Part shown: positions 8,326-16,001 of the stretch, one piece after another
Layout of the letters: the number at the start of each line of letters is the position of its first letter
Position numbering within the stretch: the first letter of the stretch is position 1
Source: an uncultured Oscillospiraceae bacterium
Lineage (GTDB): Bacteria > Bacillota > Clostridia > Oscillospirales > Oscillospiraceae
Length of the DNA stretch: 47,299 nucleotides
Direction of reading: 5' to 3'
Assembly (NCBI GenBank): GCA_947630785.1
Contig: CANRIW010000013.1
Coordinates: 1-47,299 of the forward strand
Position numbers and translations under genes: made by a program
The notes under the pieces: model-generated
What the model saw: only the letters and a program-made list of their open reading frames with translations
Told to the model about the DNA's origin: nothing
Databases searched by the model: none

Positions 8326-9122
8326 TTCTCCGCCTCCGGGGCAAACATCCCCGCGGGGAGCAGATCGCTCAGGCCCACCAGCGCCTTGCTGAAGCCGCCG
8401 TCGTCCCACTCCGCGGGTGGACTCTCCAGCCGGTTCCCGGCCCGGTCCAGCCCCAGGGGGATGGTGACCGCCATGCGCAGTCCTCTGCCGGGGGCGGCGT
8501 CCGCCATGAGCCTCCCCCCATGGAGCGCGGCGATCCGCCGGGCGATGGCCACGCCGTTGCCGCTTTTCCGCCAGTCGGGCACATCCGCCCCTCCCCCGGA
8601 GAACAGGGCCTCCAGCTTCTCCGGGGACACGCCGGGGCCGTCGTCCTCCACCGTCAGAGACGCCTCGTCCCCCCGTTTCGTCAGGGTGACGGCCACCCGC
8701 TTCCCGGCCCTGGCCCCGTTGGACACAAGCTCCAGCACCAGCTGCCGGATCAGGCCCGCGTCCACAAAGGCGCTCATCCGCTCGGGACAGCGGACGGTCA
8801 GCTCCACGCCGGCCCCGGCCAGCAGGGCGGACATCTCCTCCCCCAGCTCCCGCACCAGCTTCGCCAGGTTGACCATCGCCGGCTCCATGCGGGGGGTATC
8901 CGCCCCCAGCCGGTAGGTCAGCTCCATCCGCCCCACGACGCGCAGCATCCGGCAGATGCTCTGATTCAGCGCCGCCAGCTGTTCCCGGCTCTTCGCATCT
9001 GTGGCGGTCTGTCCCAGCAGCTGGCTGGCCGCCGTCATCTGGGCCAGCTGTACCCGCAGCAGTCCCGCCGTCCGGGCCGCGCCCCGATCCAGGCTCTCCA
9101 GGTCCACCAGCTCCACCTCCAT
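8322..9122 (-). CDS. Histidine-kinase-like ATPase without visible phospho-acceptor
   Basis: 266 aa from the ATG at 9122. No membrane segment or signal peptide. Residues about 15-75 form a helical region resembling a dimerisation domain, but with no histidine where a kinase H-box would be. Residues about 115-225 are a HATPase_c fold: N box ELVSNGARA (N135), G1 box EDDGPGVS (D161), G2 box KSGNGVAIARR. It may be a cytoplasmic kinase-like ATPase or anti-sigma-type regulator acting on a protein partner. The promoter overlaps three Spo0A-box-like sites (9207-9233), pointing to control at the onset of sporulation. The ribosome site is weak. The exact role is unknown. Confidence 0.75.
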   Translation of the reverse strand: MEVELVDLESLDRGAARTAGLLRVQLAQMTAASQLLGQTATDAKSREQLAALNQSICRMLRVVGRMELTYRLGADTPRMEPAMVNLAKLVRELGEEMSALLAGAGVELTVRCPERMSAFVDAGLIRQLVLELVSNGARAGKRVAVTLTKRGDEASLTVEDDGPGVSPEKLEALFSGGGADVPDWRKSGNGVAIARRIAALHGGRLMADAAPGRGLRMAVTIPLGLDRAGNRLESPPAEWDDGGFSKALVGLSDLLPAGMFAPEAEK

Positions 9123-9206
9123 TCTCTCTACATTCCTATGCTGTGCCGATTTCGCCGGCCCTTCCCCGGTAAAACCTGGCGGAGGGCGGCCGCCGGCATC
9201 CAAATA

Positions 9207-9233
9207 TGTCGCATTTTGTCGAATTATGTCGAA
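9207..9233. promoter_or_regulatory. Three tandem Spo0A-box-like sites
   Basis: TGTCGCA (9207-9213), TGTCGAA (9217-9223) and TGTCGAA (9227-9233) are direct repeats spaced exactly 10 bp, one helical turn. The known 0A box is TGNCGAA; two copies match fully and one has one change. They lie just downstream of the predicted start of the ATPase gene, as in the Spo0A-repressed abrB promoter. Confidence 0.7.
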
Positions 9234-9242
9234 ACTGATGTT

Positions 9243-9271
9243 ATTGTAACAGATTTTTGCCCGCCGCGCAA
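9243..9271 (-). promoter_or_regulatory. Promoter of the kinase-like ATPase gene
   Basis: On the minus strand TTGCGC (9266-9271) and TACAAT (9243-9248) are 17 bases apart. The start would lie near 9236, so the Spo0A-like boxes fall at roughly +3 to +30. Confidence 0.6.
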
Positions 9272-9272
9272 C

Positions 9273-9305
9273 CGAAAAAAGCGGCCCGGAGTTTCTCCGG
9301 GCCGC
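9273..9305 (-). terminator. Rho-independent terminator of mrp
   Basis: An 11-bp stem, GCGGCCCGGAG at 9281-9291 with 9295-9305, has a 3-nt loop and is followed on the minus strand by six T (9275-9280). It separates mrp from the ATPase gene. Confidence 0.9.
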
Positions 9306-9320
9306 TTCTCCTGCGCTCAC

Positions 9321-10151
9321 TTATTCGCCGTCCAGCCTGGCGGCGACTTCCTCCATGGGGTTGGGCTGGAACTGCTCCAGCTTCCCGCTGTCCACCGCCC
9401 TGGCCAGCTCCGGCTGGATGGGCAGCTTGGCCAGCACCGGCAGGGACAGGTGGGCCGCCAGCGTGTCGATGGTGCTCTCTCCGAACACGGGGTGCTCTCC
9501 GCCGCAGTCCGGGCACTTGAAATAGCTGTAATTCTCGATCAGACCCAGTACGGGCACGTCCAGCATCCCGGCCATCTTCACCGCCTTAGTGACGATCATG
9601 CCCACCAGCGTCTGGGGGGCGGTGACCACGATGGCCCCGTCCACCGGCAGGGACTGGAACACGGTCAGGGGCACGTCCCCCGTTCCGGGGGGCATATCCA
9701 CGAACAGATAGTCCAGATCGCCCCAGATCACGTCGGTCCAGAACTGCTCCACCGCCCCGGCGATGACGGGTCCCCGCCACACCACCGGGTCGGTCTCCCG
9801 CTCCACCAGCAGGTTCAGGCTCATGATCTCGATGCCCCCCTCGGTGACGGCGGGGTAGAGGCCCAGATCGCTGCCCTCCGCCCGCTGGACGATGCCGAAG
9901 GCTCGGGGCACCGACGGACCGGTGATGTCCGCGTCCAGGATGCCTACCTTTTTCCCCCGCTTCGCCATGGCCGCGGCCAGGGAACAGGTGACGGCGGACT
10001 TGCCCACGCCCCCCTTGCCGCTGATGACGGCGATGACCTTTTTGATGCGGGACAGCTCGTGGGGCGGCTTGCGGAAGTCCTGGACGCTCCCCCCCTCCCG
10101 GCTGGGACAGTTCTCCCCGCAGGAGGAACAGTCGTGGGTACAATCGCTCAT
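9321..10151 (-). CDS. mrp: Mrp/NBP35-family iron-sulfur carrier ATPase
   Basis: 276 aa from the ATG at 10151. The family binds and transfers Fe-S clusters or acts as a P-loop assembly ATPase in the cytosol. The N-terminus has a four-cysteine motif (CTHDCSSCGENC) as in NBP35-type proteins. A deviant Walker A, ISGKGGVGKSAVT, follows, then DADITGPSVPRAFG, and a CPDCGG pair near the C-terminus that can bridge a [4Fe-4S] cluster at the dimer interface. Start alternatives at 10163 and 10172 (GTG) exist; I prefer 10151 because the cysteine motif follows directly. It ends at a strong terminator. Confidence 0.92.
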   Translation of the reverse strand: MSDCTHDCSSCGENCPSREGGSVQDFRKPPHELSRIKKVIAVISGKGGVGKSAVTCSLAAAMAKRGKKVGILDADITGPSVPRAFGIVQRAEGSDLGLYPAVTEGGIEIMSLNLLVERETDPVVWRGPVIAGAVEQFWTDVIWGDLDYLFVDMPPGTGDVPLTVFQSLPVDGAIVVTAPQTLVGMIVTKAVKMAGMLDVPVLGLIENYSYFKCPDCGGEHPVFGESTIDTLAAHLSLPVLAKLPIQPELARAVDSGKLEQFQPNPMEEVAARLDGE

Positions 10152-10173
10152 AGTTTTCTTCATCCTTTCCACC

Positions 10174-10188
10174 GGGCATAGTATGCCC
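10174..10188. promoter_or_regulatory. 15-bp palindrome upstream of mrp
   Basis: GGGCATA (10174-10180) and TATGCCC (10182-10188) are perfect inverted arms around one base, about 23 bp before the mrp ATG and next to A/T-rich DNA. It may be an operator; no regulator can be named. Confidence 0.35.
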
Positions 10189-10213
10189 CAAAAATTTTTT
10201 GAAATTTTTTACG

Positions 10214-10285
10214 GAAATACCTTGACAGGTGAGGTATCTCGTGTTATATTGGCCTCACAAGATACCTCAACACATGATGTATCTC
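10214..10285 (+). promoter_or_regulatory. PadR-operon promoter with two matching operators
   Basis: TTGACA (10222-10227) and TATATT (10245-10250) with 17 bases between form a strong sigma-A promoter. Two 27-bp elements with the layout ATACC-N11-GGTAT or a close variant lie at 10214-10240 and 10259-10285. One covers the -35 and the other the transcription start. They align over most positions and are 45 bp apart. Autorepression by the PadR protein is the obvious reading. Confidence 0.75.
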
Positions 10286-10326
10286 CGCATATTGATGTGC
10301 CGCTTGCGCGGGAAAGGAGCCTTATC

Positions 10327-10527
10327 ATGACAGCCACCATCGCCCTGACCACCGAAAACCGAACCCTGCACTTCAGCTTTGCCCTGCCCCGGCTGAGGCT
10401 CCCACAGCCTATGTGCCGGGTGAGGGAACCCAATCCGCCCCGGGCCTTCCGAAGGGACGCACCCCTGGTATCCCGGCAGCCCTGGCCGGATACGGCCATC
10501 GGCGGCCCCTGGCCCCCCATCATTTGA
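10327..10527 (+). CDS. Small protein of unknown function (66 aa)
   Basis: I do not recognise this gene. It starts with ATG seven bases after a perfect AAGGAG, directly behind the strong promoter at 10222-10250 and 15 bases before padR. The product starts MTATIALTTENRTLHFSF, then is rich in Pro and Arg (PRLRLPQP, EPNPPRAFRRD) and ends GGPWPPII. No membrane segment or known motif is seen. It may be a real small protein or a leader ORF that couples translation into padR. The ribosome site and position favour translation. Confidence 0.55.
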   Translation: MTATIALTTENRTLHFSFALPRLRLPQPMCRVREPNPPRAFRRDAPLVSRQPWPDTAIGGPWPPII

Positions 10528-10542
10528 GGAAGGAGATGTGAC

Positions 10543-10884
10543 ATGTCCATCTCGGCAGACACCCTGCGCGGCCACACCGACACCATTATTCTAACACAAT
10601 TACTGCGCGGGGACAACTACGGTTATGAGATCAACAAAAAAATTCTGGAACTCACCGGCGGGGCCTACGGTCTGAAGGAGGCCACCCTCTACACCGCCTT
10701 CAAGCGGCTGGAGCAGCAGGGCCTCATCACCTCCTACTGGGGGGACGACGGCCCCGGCGCCCGCCGCCGGTACTACGCCATCACCAACGCGGGCCGGGAG
10801 GCCTGGGAGGCGGGCCGGCGGGAGTGGATCAACACCCGCGTCCTGCTGGACGCCCTCATCTGCAGCTGTGAAAAGGAGGTCTGA
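10543..10884 (+). CDS. PadR-family transcriptional regulator
   Basis: 113 aa. PadR proteins are winged-helix repressors that bind as dimers. The wHTH spans about residues 10-85: DTIILTQLLRGDNYGYEINKKI, then GLKEATLYTAFKRLEQQGLI as recognition region, then the wing with GARRRYYAIT and a short C-terminal helix for dimerisation. AAGGAG precedes the ATG. It lies between a 66-aa ORF and a HAAS/DUF4097 gene only three bases downstream. PadR next to HAAS (DUF1700) and DUF4097 is a recurring Firmicutes group thought to respond to envelope state. Two likely operators sit in the promoter. Confidence 0.93.
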   Translation: MSISADTLRGHTDTIILTQLLRGDNYGYEINKKILELTGGAYGLKEATLYTAFKRLEQQGLITSYWGDDGPGARRRYYAITNAGREAWEAGRREWINTRVLLDALICSCEKEV

Positions 10885-10887
10885 ACC

Positions 10888-12417
10888 ATGGAAAACGTAA
10901 AAGAGAGACTGTCCGCCGCCATCGCCGCCCAGCTCACCGGCGCGCCGGACACCCCCGCCAAGGCGGAACTGATCGAGGAGCTGGCCGACAACCTGTACGC
11001 CCGCTATACCGATATGCTGGCCTCCGGTATGGACGAGGAGACCGCCTATCAGGCCGCCCTGGACGATCTGGGGGACACCGCCGAGCTGGTGGACTATCTC
11101 AACAGCCTGGAGCCCGGCAAGCCCCTCCCCGGCCGGTCGCCGGAGGCCGAGTCCGGGTTCGACGATCTGGGGGGCCTGCTCAAAGACCTGGGCCGGATCG
11201 TGTCCGAGGCCGTCAGGAGCGCCACCGAAGCCGTAAAGACCTCCCTGGATGGGGTGGACGTGGACGGCATCGTCCGGGAGGCCGTGGGCTCCGCCAAAAA
11301 GGAGGCCCGGCAGCGGGCGGAGGACATCAAGGCCAATATGCCCCAGGGGCCCTACACCTACACCTCCCCCGACGGCCAGGTCCATATCACAGTAAACCCG
11401 GGCCGGCCGCCCGAGCCCCCGAAGCCGCCCAAGCCCCCGGTGCCGCCGACGCCGCCCGCTCCTCCCGCACCGCCCAGGCCGGCCGGCCCGGATGCGCCGC
11501 CCCCGCCCCCTCCGCCGGAGGAGAACGGCCTCCGCGTCTCCCACTTCGACGGCAAGGGGGCCTGGATGGAACACCTGCCTGACGGGGACTACGCCTTCCA
11601 GTCCTCCGGCACTCCCCTGACCGCCATCGACGTGGAGGTGGGGGGCGACATCGCCCTCCGCATGGACGACACCCCGGAGGGGGACGTGGTCATCGGCGGC
11701 GGCGCGGACGATCTGATCGTCCGCTCGGAAAACGGTGTGCTCACCATCCGCCAGGGGGGCACCGCCAGCCGGGGATTCTTCCTCCGCCGGGGGATGTTTC
11801 TGGCCGACGTGGTGCTGACCCTGCCCCGGCGGCCCTGGGACACCATTCGGCTGAACTCCACCGCCAGCGGCGACATCGACGTGGATCTGAAAGAACCGGT
11901 GAACACCCTGGAGGTGCGCACTGTGGCCGGCGACGTGGGGGCGGATCTGGACCGCTGCGGCAGGCTGTCCATAAACACGGTCAGCAGTGACATCGATCTG
12001 ACCGTGGGCCAGGCCGGCGCGGCGGAGGTCCGCACCGTCAGCGGCGATGTGGAGCTGGACGGAGACTTCGCCGCTCTGGACCTGTCCTCCACCAGCGGCA
12101 ATGTGCGGGCCCGCTCGGGCGTCCCCTGCGCCGTGAAGTGCACCTCCGCCAGCGGGGATATGGAACTGGAGCTGGAGGCTCTCCCCACCGCCCTGGAGGC
12201 GTCCTCCAAATCCGGGAACGTGAAGATCAGCATCCCCGGCGACGGTCCCTTTGACCTGGATTTTCAGAGCGCCAGCGGCGAGTGTACTTCCAACTTTTTC
12301 AAGGGCGCCCTTTCAGGCCGGCGCGGCGCTTTTACCTACCGGGGCGGCGCGGGGGCCGGCGGGCCGGTCTATCACATCCGCACCGCCAGCGGCGACTGCA
12401 GGCTGAAAAAGCTGTAA
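10888..12417 (+). CDS. HAAS-domain/DUF4097 beta-repeat protein
   Basis: 509 aa. Residues 1-75 are a HAAS-type helical domain (LIEELADNLYARYTDMLASG, then ETAYQAALDDLGD), as encoded beside PadR genes. Residues 80-165 are helical and charged. Residues 171-210 are a very proline-rich linker. Residues about 215-509 are a DUF4097 beta-helix with repeated SGD, TVSGDV and TSGNV turns. No signal peptide or clear membrane helix is seen, which is unusual because relatives are often envelope proteins. HAAS and DUF4097 are often separate genes; here they are fused. Function is unknown; a sensor or scaffold at the membrane is possible. It follows padR by three bases. Confidence 0.85.
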   Translation: MENVKERLSAAIAAQLTGAPDTPAKAELIEELADNLYARYTDMLASGMDEETAYQAALDDLGDTAELVDYLNSLEPGKPLPGRSPEAESGFDDLGGLLKDLGRIVSEAVRSATEAVKTSLDGVDVDGIVREAVGSAKKEARQRAEDIKANMPQGPYTYTSPDGQVHITVNPGRPPEPPKPPKPPVPPTPPAPPAPPRPAGPDAPPPPPPPEENGLRVSHFDGKGAWMEHLPDGDYAFQSSGTPLTAIDVEVGGDIALRMDDTPEGDVVIGGGADDLIVRSENGVLTIRQGGTASRGFFLRRGMFLADVVLTLPRRPWDTIRLNSTASGDIDVDLKEPVNTLEVRTVAGDVGADLDRCGRLSINTVSSDIDLTVGQAGAAEVRTVSGDVELDGDFAALDLSSTSGNVRARSGVPCAVKCTSASGDMELELEALPTALEASSKSGNVKISIPGDGPFDLDFQSASGECTSNFFKGALSGRRGAFTYRGGAGAGGPVYHIRTASGDCRLKKL

Positions 12418-12430
12418 CGGGGGTGGCTCT

Positions 12431-13324
12431 ATGAACCGACGTGAACACAGCGAGATCCTTCTGGACATCTACCGGGGCATCCTGTTCCAGCTGCCCCCGC
12501 TGGCCCAGGGGGAGGACTTCCCCCTGACCTACCGGTTCGACTGCCCGGAGTTCACCGAGCTGAAGGCCCGCTGGCCCATCGAGCGGACGGCGGGCCGGGG
12601 GAGCGACTTCCGGCGGGCCCTGCGGCTGTGCCGCTGGATGGCCCCCAGGCTCACCCACAAGAGCGACTACGACAACCACGTCCCCATGAACTCCCTGGCC
12701 CTGCTGGACTACAGCTTCGGAAAGCCGGAGGCGGGCATCAACTGCCTGAACAAGGCGAAGATCCTGGTGGAGTGCTGCCTGGCCCTGGGCATCCACGCCC
12801 GCCGGGTGTGGATGTTCCCCTTCTCTCCCTACGACACGGACAACCACGTGGTGGCCGAGATCTACGACCGGGAGCTGCACAAGTGGACCGCCCTGGATCC
12901 CACCACCGGCGGGTATTTCTCCGCCGGCGGGAACCCCCTGTCCTGCCTGGAACTGCGGGAGGCCCTGGCCCGCCGCGCCCCTGTCTCGGTGGTGCTCAAC
13001 CAGCAGGTGCCCGCCCGTCTGGACCGGCTGCTGGACAAAAACGCGGAGTTGAACGCCTATTACGCCAAGAACTCCTGCTGGTTCCAGTTCGAGAGCATAT
13101 CGGCCTTCGGCCTGCCGGAGGGCCGGACCTGGGCCGCGGTGATTCCCGCGGGCTTCGACCTGGACCGGCACGACGAGGGCAACGCCAGCTACTTCCGCGC
13201 CGAGGCCGTCCGGTACGGCATGACGGAGGAGCAGGCGGAGACCATCATCGCCCGCAAGTCGGGAACGGCCTCCTGTTCTGTGGCCTCTACCCGCCTGTGG
13301 GACAGCCCGCTGGCCGATTTGTAA
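12431..13324 (+). CDS. Transglutaminase-like domain protein, cytoplasmic
   Basis: 297 aa with no signal peptide. A transglutaminase-like cysteine-protease fold is indicated by C105 (GINCLNKAKILVECCLALGI), H139 (DTDNHVVAEIYD) and D156 (WTALDPTTGG), in the right order and spacing for the triad. The remaining C-terminal half is not recognised. It follows the DUF4097 gene by 13 bases with a GGGGGTGG ribosome site, so it is probably the last gene of the PadR operon. The substrate is unknown. Confidence 0.8.
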   Translation: MNRREHSEILLDIYRGILFQLPPLAQGEDFPLTYRFDCPEFTELKARWPIERTAGRGSDFRRALRLCRWMAPRLTHKSDYDNHVPMNSLALLDYSFGKPEAGINCLNKAKILVECCLALGIHARRVWMFPFSPYDTDNHVVAEIYDRELHKWTALDPTTGGYFSAGGNPLSCLELREALARRAPVSVVLNQQVPARLDRLLDKNAELNAYYAKNSCWFQFESISAFGLPEGRTWAAVIPAGFDLDRHDEGNASYFRAEAVRYGMTEEQAETIIARKSGTASCSVASTRLWDSPLADL

Positions 13325-13341
13325 ACATTTTTCCGCGGGGC

Positions 13342-13370
13342 TTGTAGTTTTTTCCCCGCCGTGGTACAAT
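13342..13370 (+). promoter_or_regulatory. Promoter of the SecB-like gene
   Basis: TTGTAG (13342-13347) and TACAAT (13365-13370) are separated by 17 bases, so this gene has its own start apart from the PadR operon. Confidence 0.7.
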
Positions 13371-13408
13371 GGAAACACTTGAATCTGACTTTTCGGAGGT
13401 GTCCACCC

Positions 13409-13819
13409 ATGGCGGAACTCAATATGCTCTCCTATAAACTCCAGGACCTGCAATTTTTCAATAAGCTGGACAAGCCTGGCCAGATCCAGCTGGAGAACAA
13501 TTTCTCCTTCTCGGTGAACTACAATCAGGACAGCACCCGCTGCATGGCCAAGCTGTATCAGTGCGTCAAGGACAAGACTGACGGCCCCGACCACAGGTTC
13601 TTCATCTCCGTGGAGCTGGCCGGCATCTTCGAGATCACCGGCTATGTCACCGATGAGGATAAGAAGGACTTCCATGTCCGCTGCTATCAGCAGCTCTTCC
13701 CCTACGCCGAGACCATCGCCAGGCAGACCTGCGCCGCCGGCGGCATGCCCAACTTTATGCTGCTGCGCCAAAAGATGAGCCGGGACAGCGTGATGCTCAA
13801 CCGGCCCGCTAATCAGTGA
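13409..13819 (+). CDS. SecB-like protein-export chaperone
   Basis: 136 aa. The middle (HRFFISVELAGIFEITGYVTDED) and the end (QQLFPYAETIARQTCAAGGMPNFMLLRQ) match the SecB family pattern of a central beta sheet followed by the LFPYAR..GGFP.. block. SecB holds precursors unfolded for SecA; in Gram-positive bacteria SecB-like proteins are scattered and poorly studied. No toxin-antitoxin neighbour is present. The ATG at 13409 has a GGAGGT site. It could be a distant SecB-fold protein with another role. It ends at two hairpins. Confidence 0.6.
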   Translation: MAELNMLSYKLQDLQFFNKLDKPGQIQLENNFSFSVNYNQDSTRCMAKLYQCVKDKTDGPDHRFFISVELAGIFEITGYVTDEDKKDFHVRCYQQLFPYAETIARQTCAAGGMPNFMLLRQKMSRDSVMLNRPANQ

Positions 13820-13824
13820 TCAGG

Positions 13825-13900
13825 GTGCCCCCGCTTTCGCGGGGGCATCCCGCTTCGGGCACAGCGCAAAACCGGGCCAAACGGATGGCCCGGTTTTTCT
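13825..13900 (+). terminator. Double hairpin terminator after the SecB-like gene
   Basis: The first stem is 13825-13834 with 13839-13848 (TTTC loop). The second is AAACCGGGCCA at 13869-13879 with 13886-13896, followed by a T-rich run (TTTTTCTTTTAATTT). The second is a good rho-independent terminator and separates convergent genes. Confidence 0.85.
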
Positions 13901-13926
13901 TTTAATTTGTTTGCCTGTGACAGAGA

Positions 13927-14904
13927 TCAGTCGAATTTCAGGGTGCTGTACTGGCCGTACTTCCTGCCCTCGTCGTCGATGATGCCGTCCACCCCGGGAA
14001 CCACGGAGAACATGACGGCGGAGGAGCACAGCAGACCGCCTCCCTTTCCCAGGGTGTCGATGACCCGGCGGACCTCTGCCCTGATCTGCTCCTCGGTGGC
14101 ACCGGGGGCGTCGGTGACCTGGGGGTCCACCGCGCCGGCGAAGATGAGCCTGTCGCCGTACTCCGCCTTGAGCTTCTTCAGGTCGTTGCAGGGCTGGACG
14201 CTGTGCCAGCTGTCCACCCCGATCTCCACCAGATCGCCGATGATGGGCTCGTTGTAGCCGCAGGAGTGGTGCATATAGTACATCCCTAACTCATGGCACC
14301 GCTTGACCATGCGGCGCTCCGGCTCCTTGTAGAACTTCCGCCACATCTCCGGGGACATGAACAGGTTGTTCTGGTTGCCCCAGTCGTCGTGCATCATCAG
14401 GAAGTCCACGTCCAGGTACTTCTTGAAGTACTCCATCTGCTCGATGCGGTAGTCGGCGTAGGCCTCCACGTACTCGGCGTAGGCCTCCTCGTCGTCATAG
14501 GGGGCCATCAGGCCGTTGACGTGGCCCATCATGGCGCAGATGCGCTCGAACGCGCCGATGTTGCATACCACATAGCCCATGATCTGGTCCTTTTTGGCCC
14601 ACATGGCCCGGGTGCGCATGGCCGCAGCCTCCCAGTTTTTGTCCCCGCAGCTCTTGAAGTCGATGTACTTCTTCCACTCGGTGATGTCGTCGAAGATCTC
14701 CCCGCCGGGCTTCACGTGGGTCATCAGCTCCGGGTGGGCGGGGTCCAGTTCCCATTCCAGGCCGAAGTCGTCCTTCCCGCTCATGAACAGGGGGCGGTCG
14801 TTGATCTCCGGGGTGACGATCATCTGGGAGGCGGTGTTGATCATGGGCACCCACTCGGGCTGCTTGTGCTCCCAAACCAGCTGCATATTTTCGCGCTCTG
14901 TCAT
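13927..14904 (-). CDS. URO-D/MtaA-type corrinoid methyltransferase-like protein A
   Basis: 325 aa. Member of the uroporphyrinogen-decarboxylase superfamily, whose MtaA/CmuA branch moves methyl groups to or from corrinoid proteins. A zinc site of the form H-x-C-x77-C is readable: HSCG in MYYMHHSCGYN and C in GGLLCSSAV. It lacks the N-terminal arginine signature of true heme-pathway HemE. It lies downstream of a second URO-D gene on the same strand and opposite a third, beside a corrinoid protein, which supports a methyl-transfer role. Substrate unknown. It could act as the primary (donor-specific) methyltransferase, since no MtaB, MttB or MtmB homologue is nearby. Confidence 0.8.
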   Translation of the reverse strand: MTERENMQLVWEHKQPEWVPMINTASQMIVTPEINDRPLFMSGKDDFGLEWELDPAHPELMTHVKPGGEIFDDITEWKKYIDFKSCGDKNWEAAAMRTRAMWAKKDQIMGYVVCNIGAFERICAMMGHVNGLMAPYDDEEAYAEYVEAYADYRIEQMEYFKKYLDVDFLMMHDDWGNQNNLFMSPEMWRKFYKEPERRMVKRCHELGMYYMHHSCGYNEPIIGDLVEIGVDSWHSVQPCNDLKKLKAEYGDRLIFAGAVDPQVTDAPGATEEQIRAEVRRVIDTLGKGGGLLCSSAVMFSVVPGVDGIIDDEGRKYGQYSTLKFD

Positions 14905-14945
14905 AATACGGTCCCTCCTGTGTTTTCTGATTGGAATAAGGACTC

Positions 14946-15956
14946 TTATTTGGCGTAGAACTCATCCACGGCGGCAAAGAACGCGTCGATGTTCTCCCAG
15001 CTGGAGGCGGGAGGAATGTCGCAGCCGGAGGAGATGACGAAGTTGGGATAGCCGCAGCAGTCCCCCATCACCTCCAGGGTCCTGGCCCGGACGGTCTCGG
15101 GGGTGCCGTTGCGGAACTGGCCGGCGGGGTCTACGTTGCCCATGACCAGCACGTCGCTGGGGGAGCCGGCCATGATATCCTTCATGTCCACCGCGTTGCC
15201 GAAGTGGTAGGCGGCGGCGCCGCACTGATACCACTGGGGCAGGGCCTTTGCCACCGAGTTGCCGCAGTTGTGGAGCAGCACCATGAAATCGTCGTCCTGC
15301 ACCGCGGAGATGATGCGCTGCAGATAGGGCACGGCGAACTCCTCGATCAGGCTGGGGGAGAGCAGGCCGGCGGCGGGCTCGGCGATGCAGACGCCGTGGG
15401 CCCCCACGGCCTTGAAGCCCTTGATGTACTCGGTGATGAACTCCGTGGCCTTCTCCAGGGTGGTCTCCACCATCTCGGGCTCCTCGTAGCAGTTGATCAT
15501 CAGCTCGGACATGCCCATGAGCCGCCCCGCCAGGGAGAAGGGCCCGATGACCCCGGCGATGACCGGCCGGTCGGTGATCAGCTTACACACTTTCTCGATG
15601 GCCTCGATATACACGCCGGTGCGGCCCGTCCCCACGGCGGGGACCTTCAGGGCCTCGGCGTCCTCCGGGCTCTCCAGCAGGGCGCCCACCACGGTGGGGA
15701 CCTCGTCGTCGGCCACATGGATGGAGGCGCCGAAGGCCTCCGCCTCCACCGACAGGTCCATCATGGACACGGCGGCGCCGGTGTCGCACCGGTCGGCCAC
15801 CAGCTTCATGCCTTTTGCCTGGAGATCGCTGTCATAGACCAGGTCCCGGACGGTGACGCCCAGAAGCTGGATACAGGGGAAGGAGAGCACGGGGACGGCT
15901 TTTTTGCGGGAGGCGGCCAAGGTGTCGCTCACCCATTGTTTCATGGTGGTCTGCAT
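14946..15956 (-). CDS. URO-D/MtaA-type corrinoid methyltransferase-like protein B
   Basis: 336 aa, a usual MtaA length. It has the zinc site H-x-C-x80-C (HNC in MVLLHNCGNSV; C in VISSGCDIPP), close to the spacing known for MtaA. GVIGPFSLAGRLMG is the MtaA-like central motif. In known systems MtaA-type enzymes pass the methyl group from the corrinoid protein to coenzyme M or another thiol or folate acceptor. It is the first gene of a minus-strand pair with protein A, with a TATAAT-containing divergent promoter region upstream and an AGGAGGAAAT ribosome site. Confidence 0.85.
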   Translation of the reverse strand: MQTTMKQWVSDTLAASRKKAVPVLSFPCIQLLGVTVRDLVYDSDLQAKGMKLVADRCDTGAAVSMMDLSVEAEAFGASIHVADDEVPTVVGALLESPEDAEALKVPAVGTGRTGVYIEAIEKVCKLITDRPVIAGVIGPFSLAGRLMGMSELMINCYEEPEMVETTLEKATEFITEYIKGFKAVGAHGVCIAEPAAGLLSPSLIEEFAVPYLQRIISAVQDDDFMVLLHNCGNSVAKALPQWYQCGAAAYHFGNAVDMKDIMAGSPSDVLVMGNVDPAGQFRNGTPETVRARTLEVMGDCCGYPNFVISSGCDIPPASSWENIDAFFAAVDEFYAK

Positions 15957-16001
15957 ACATATTTCCTCCTTTTTTGGCGGTTCATTGTGTATACTGTTTA
16001 A

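Noticed and set aside
7213-9122. Prophage or integrative element around the integrase
   Set aside because: Neighbours are ordinary chromosomal genes and no att repeats, tRNA gene or phage genes are visible.
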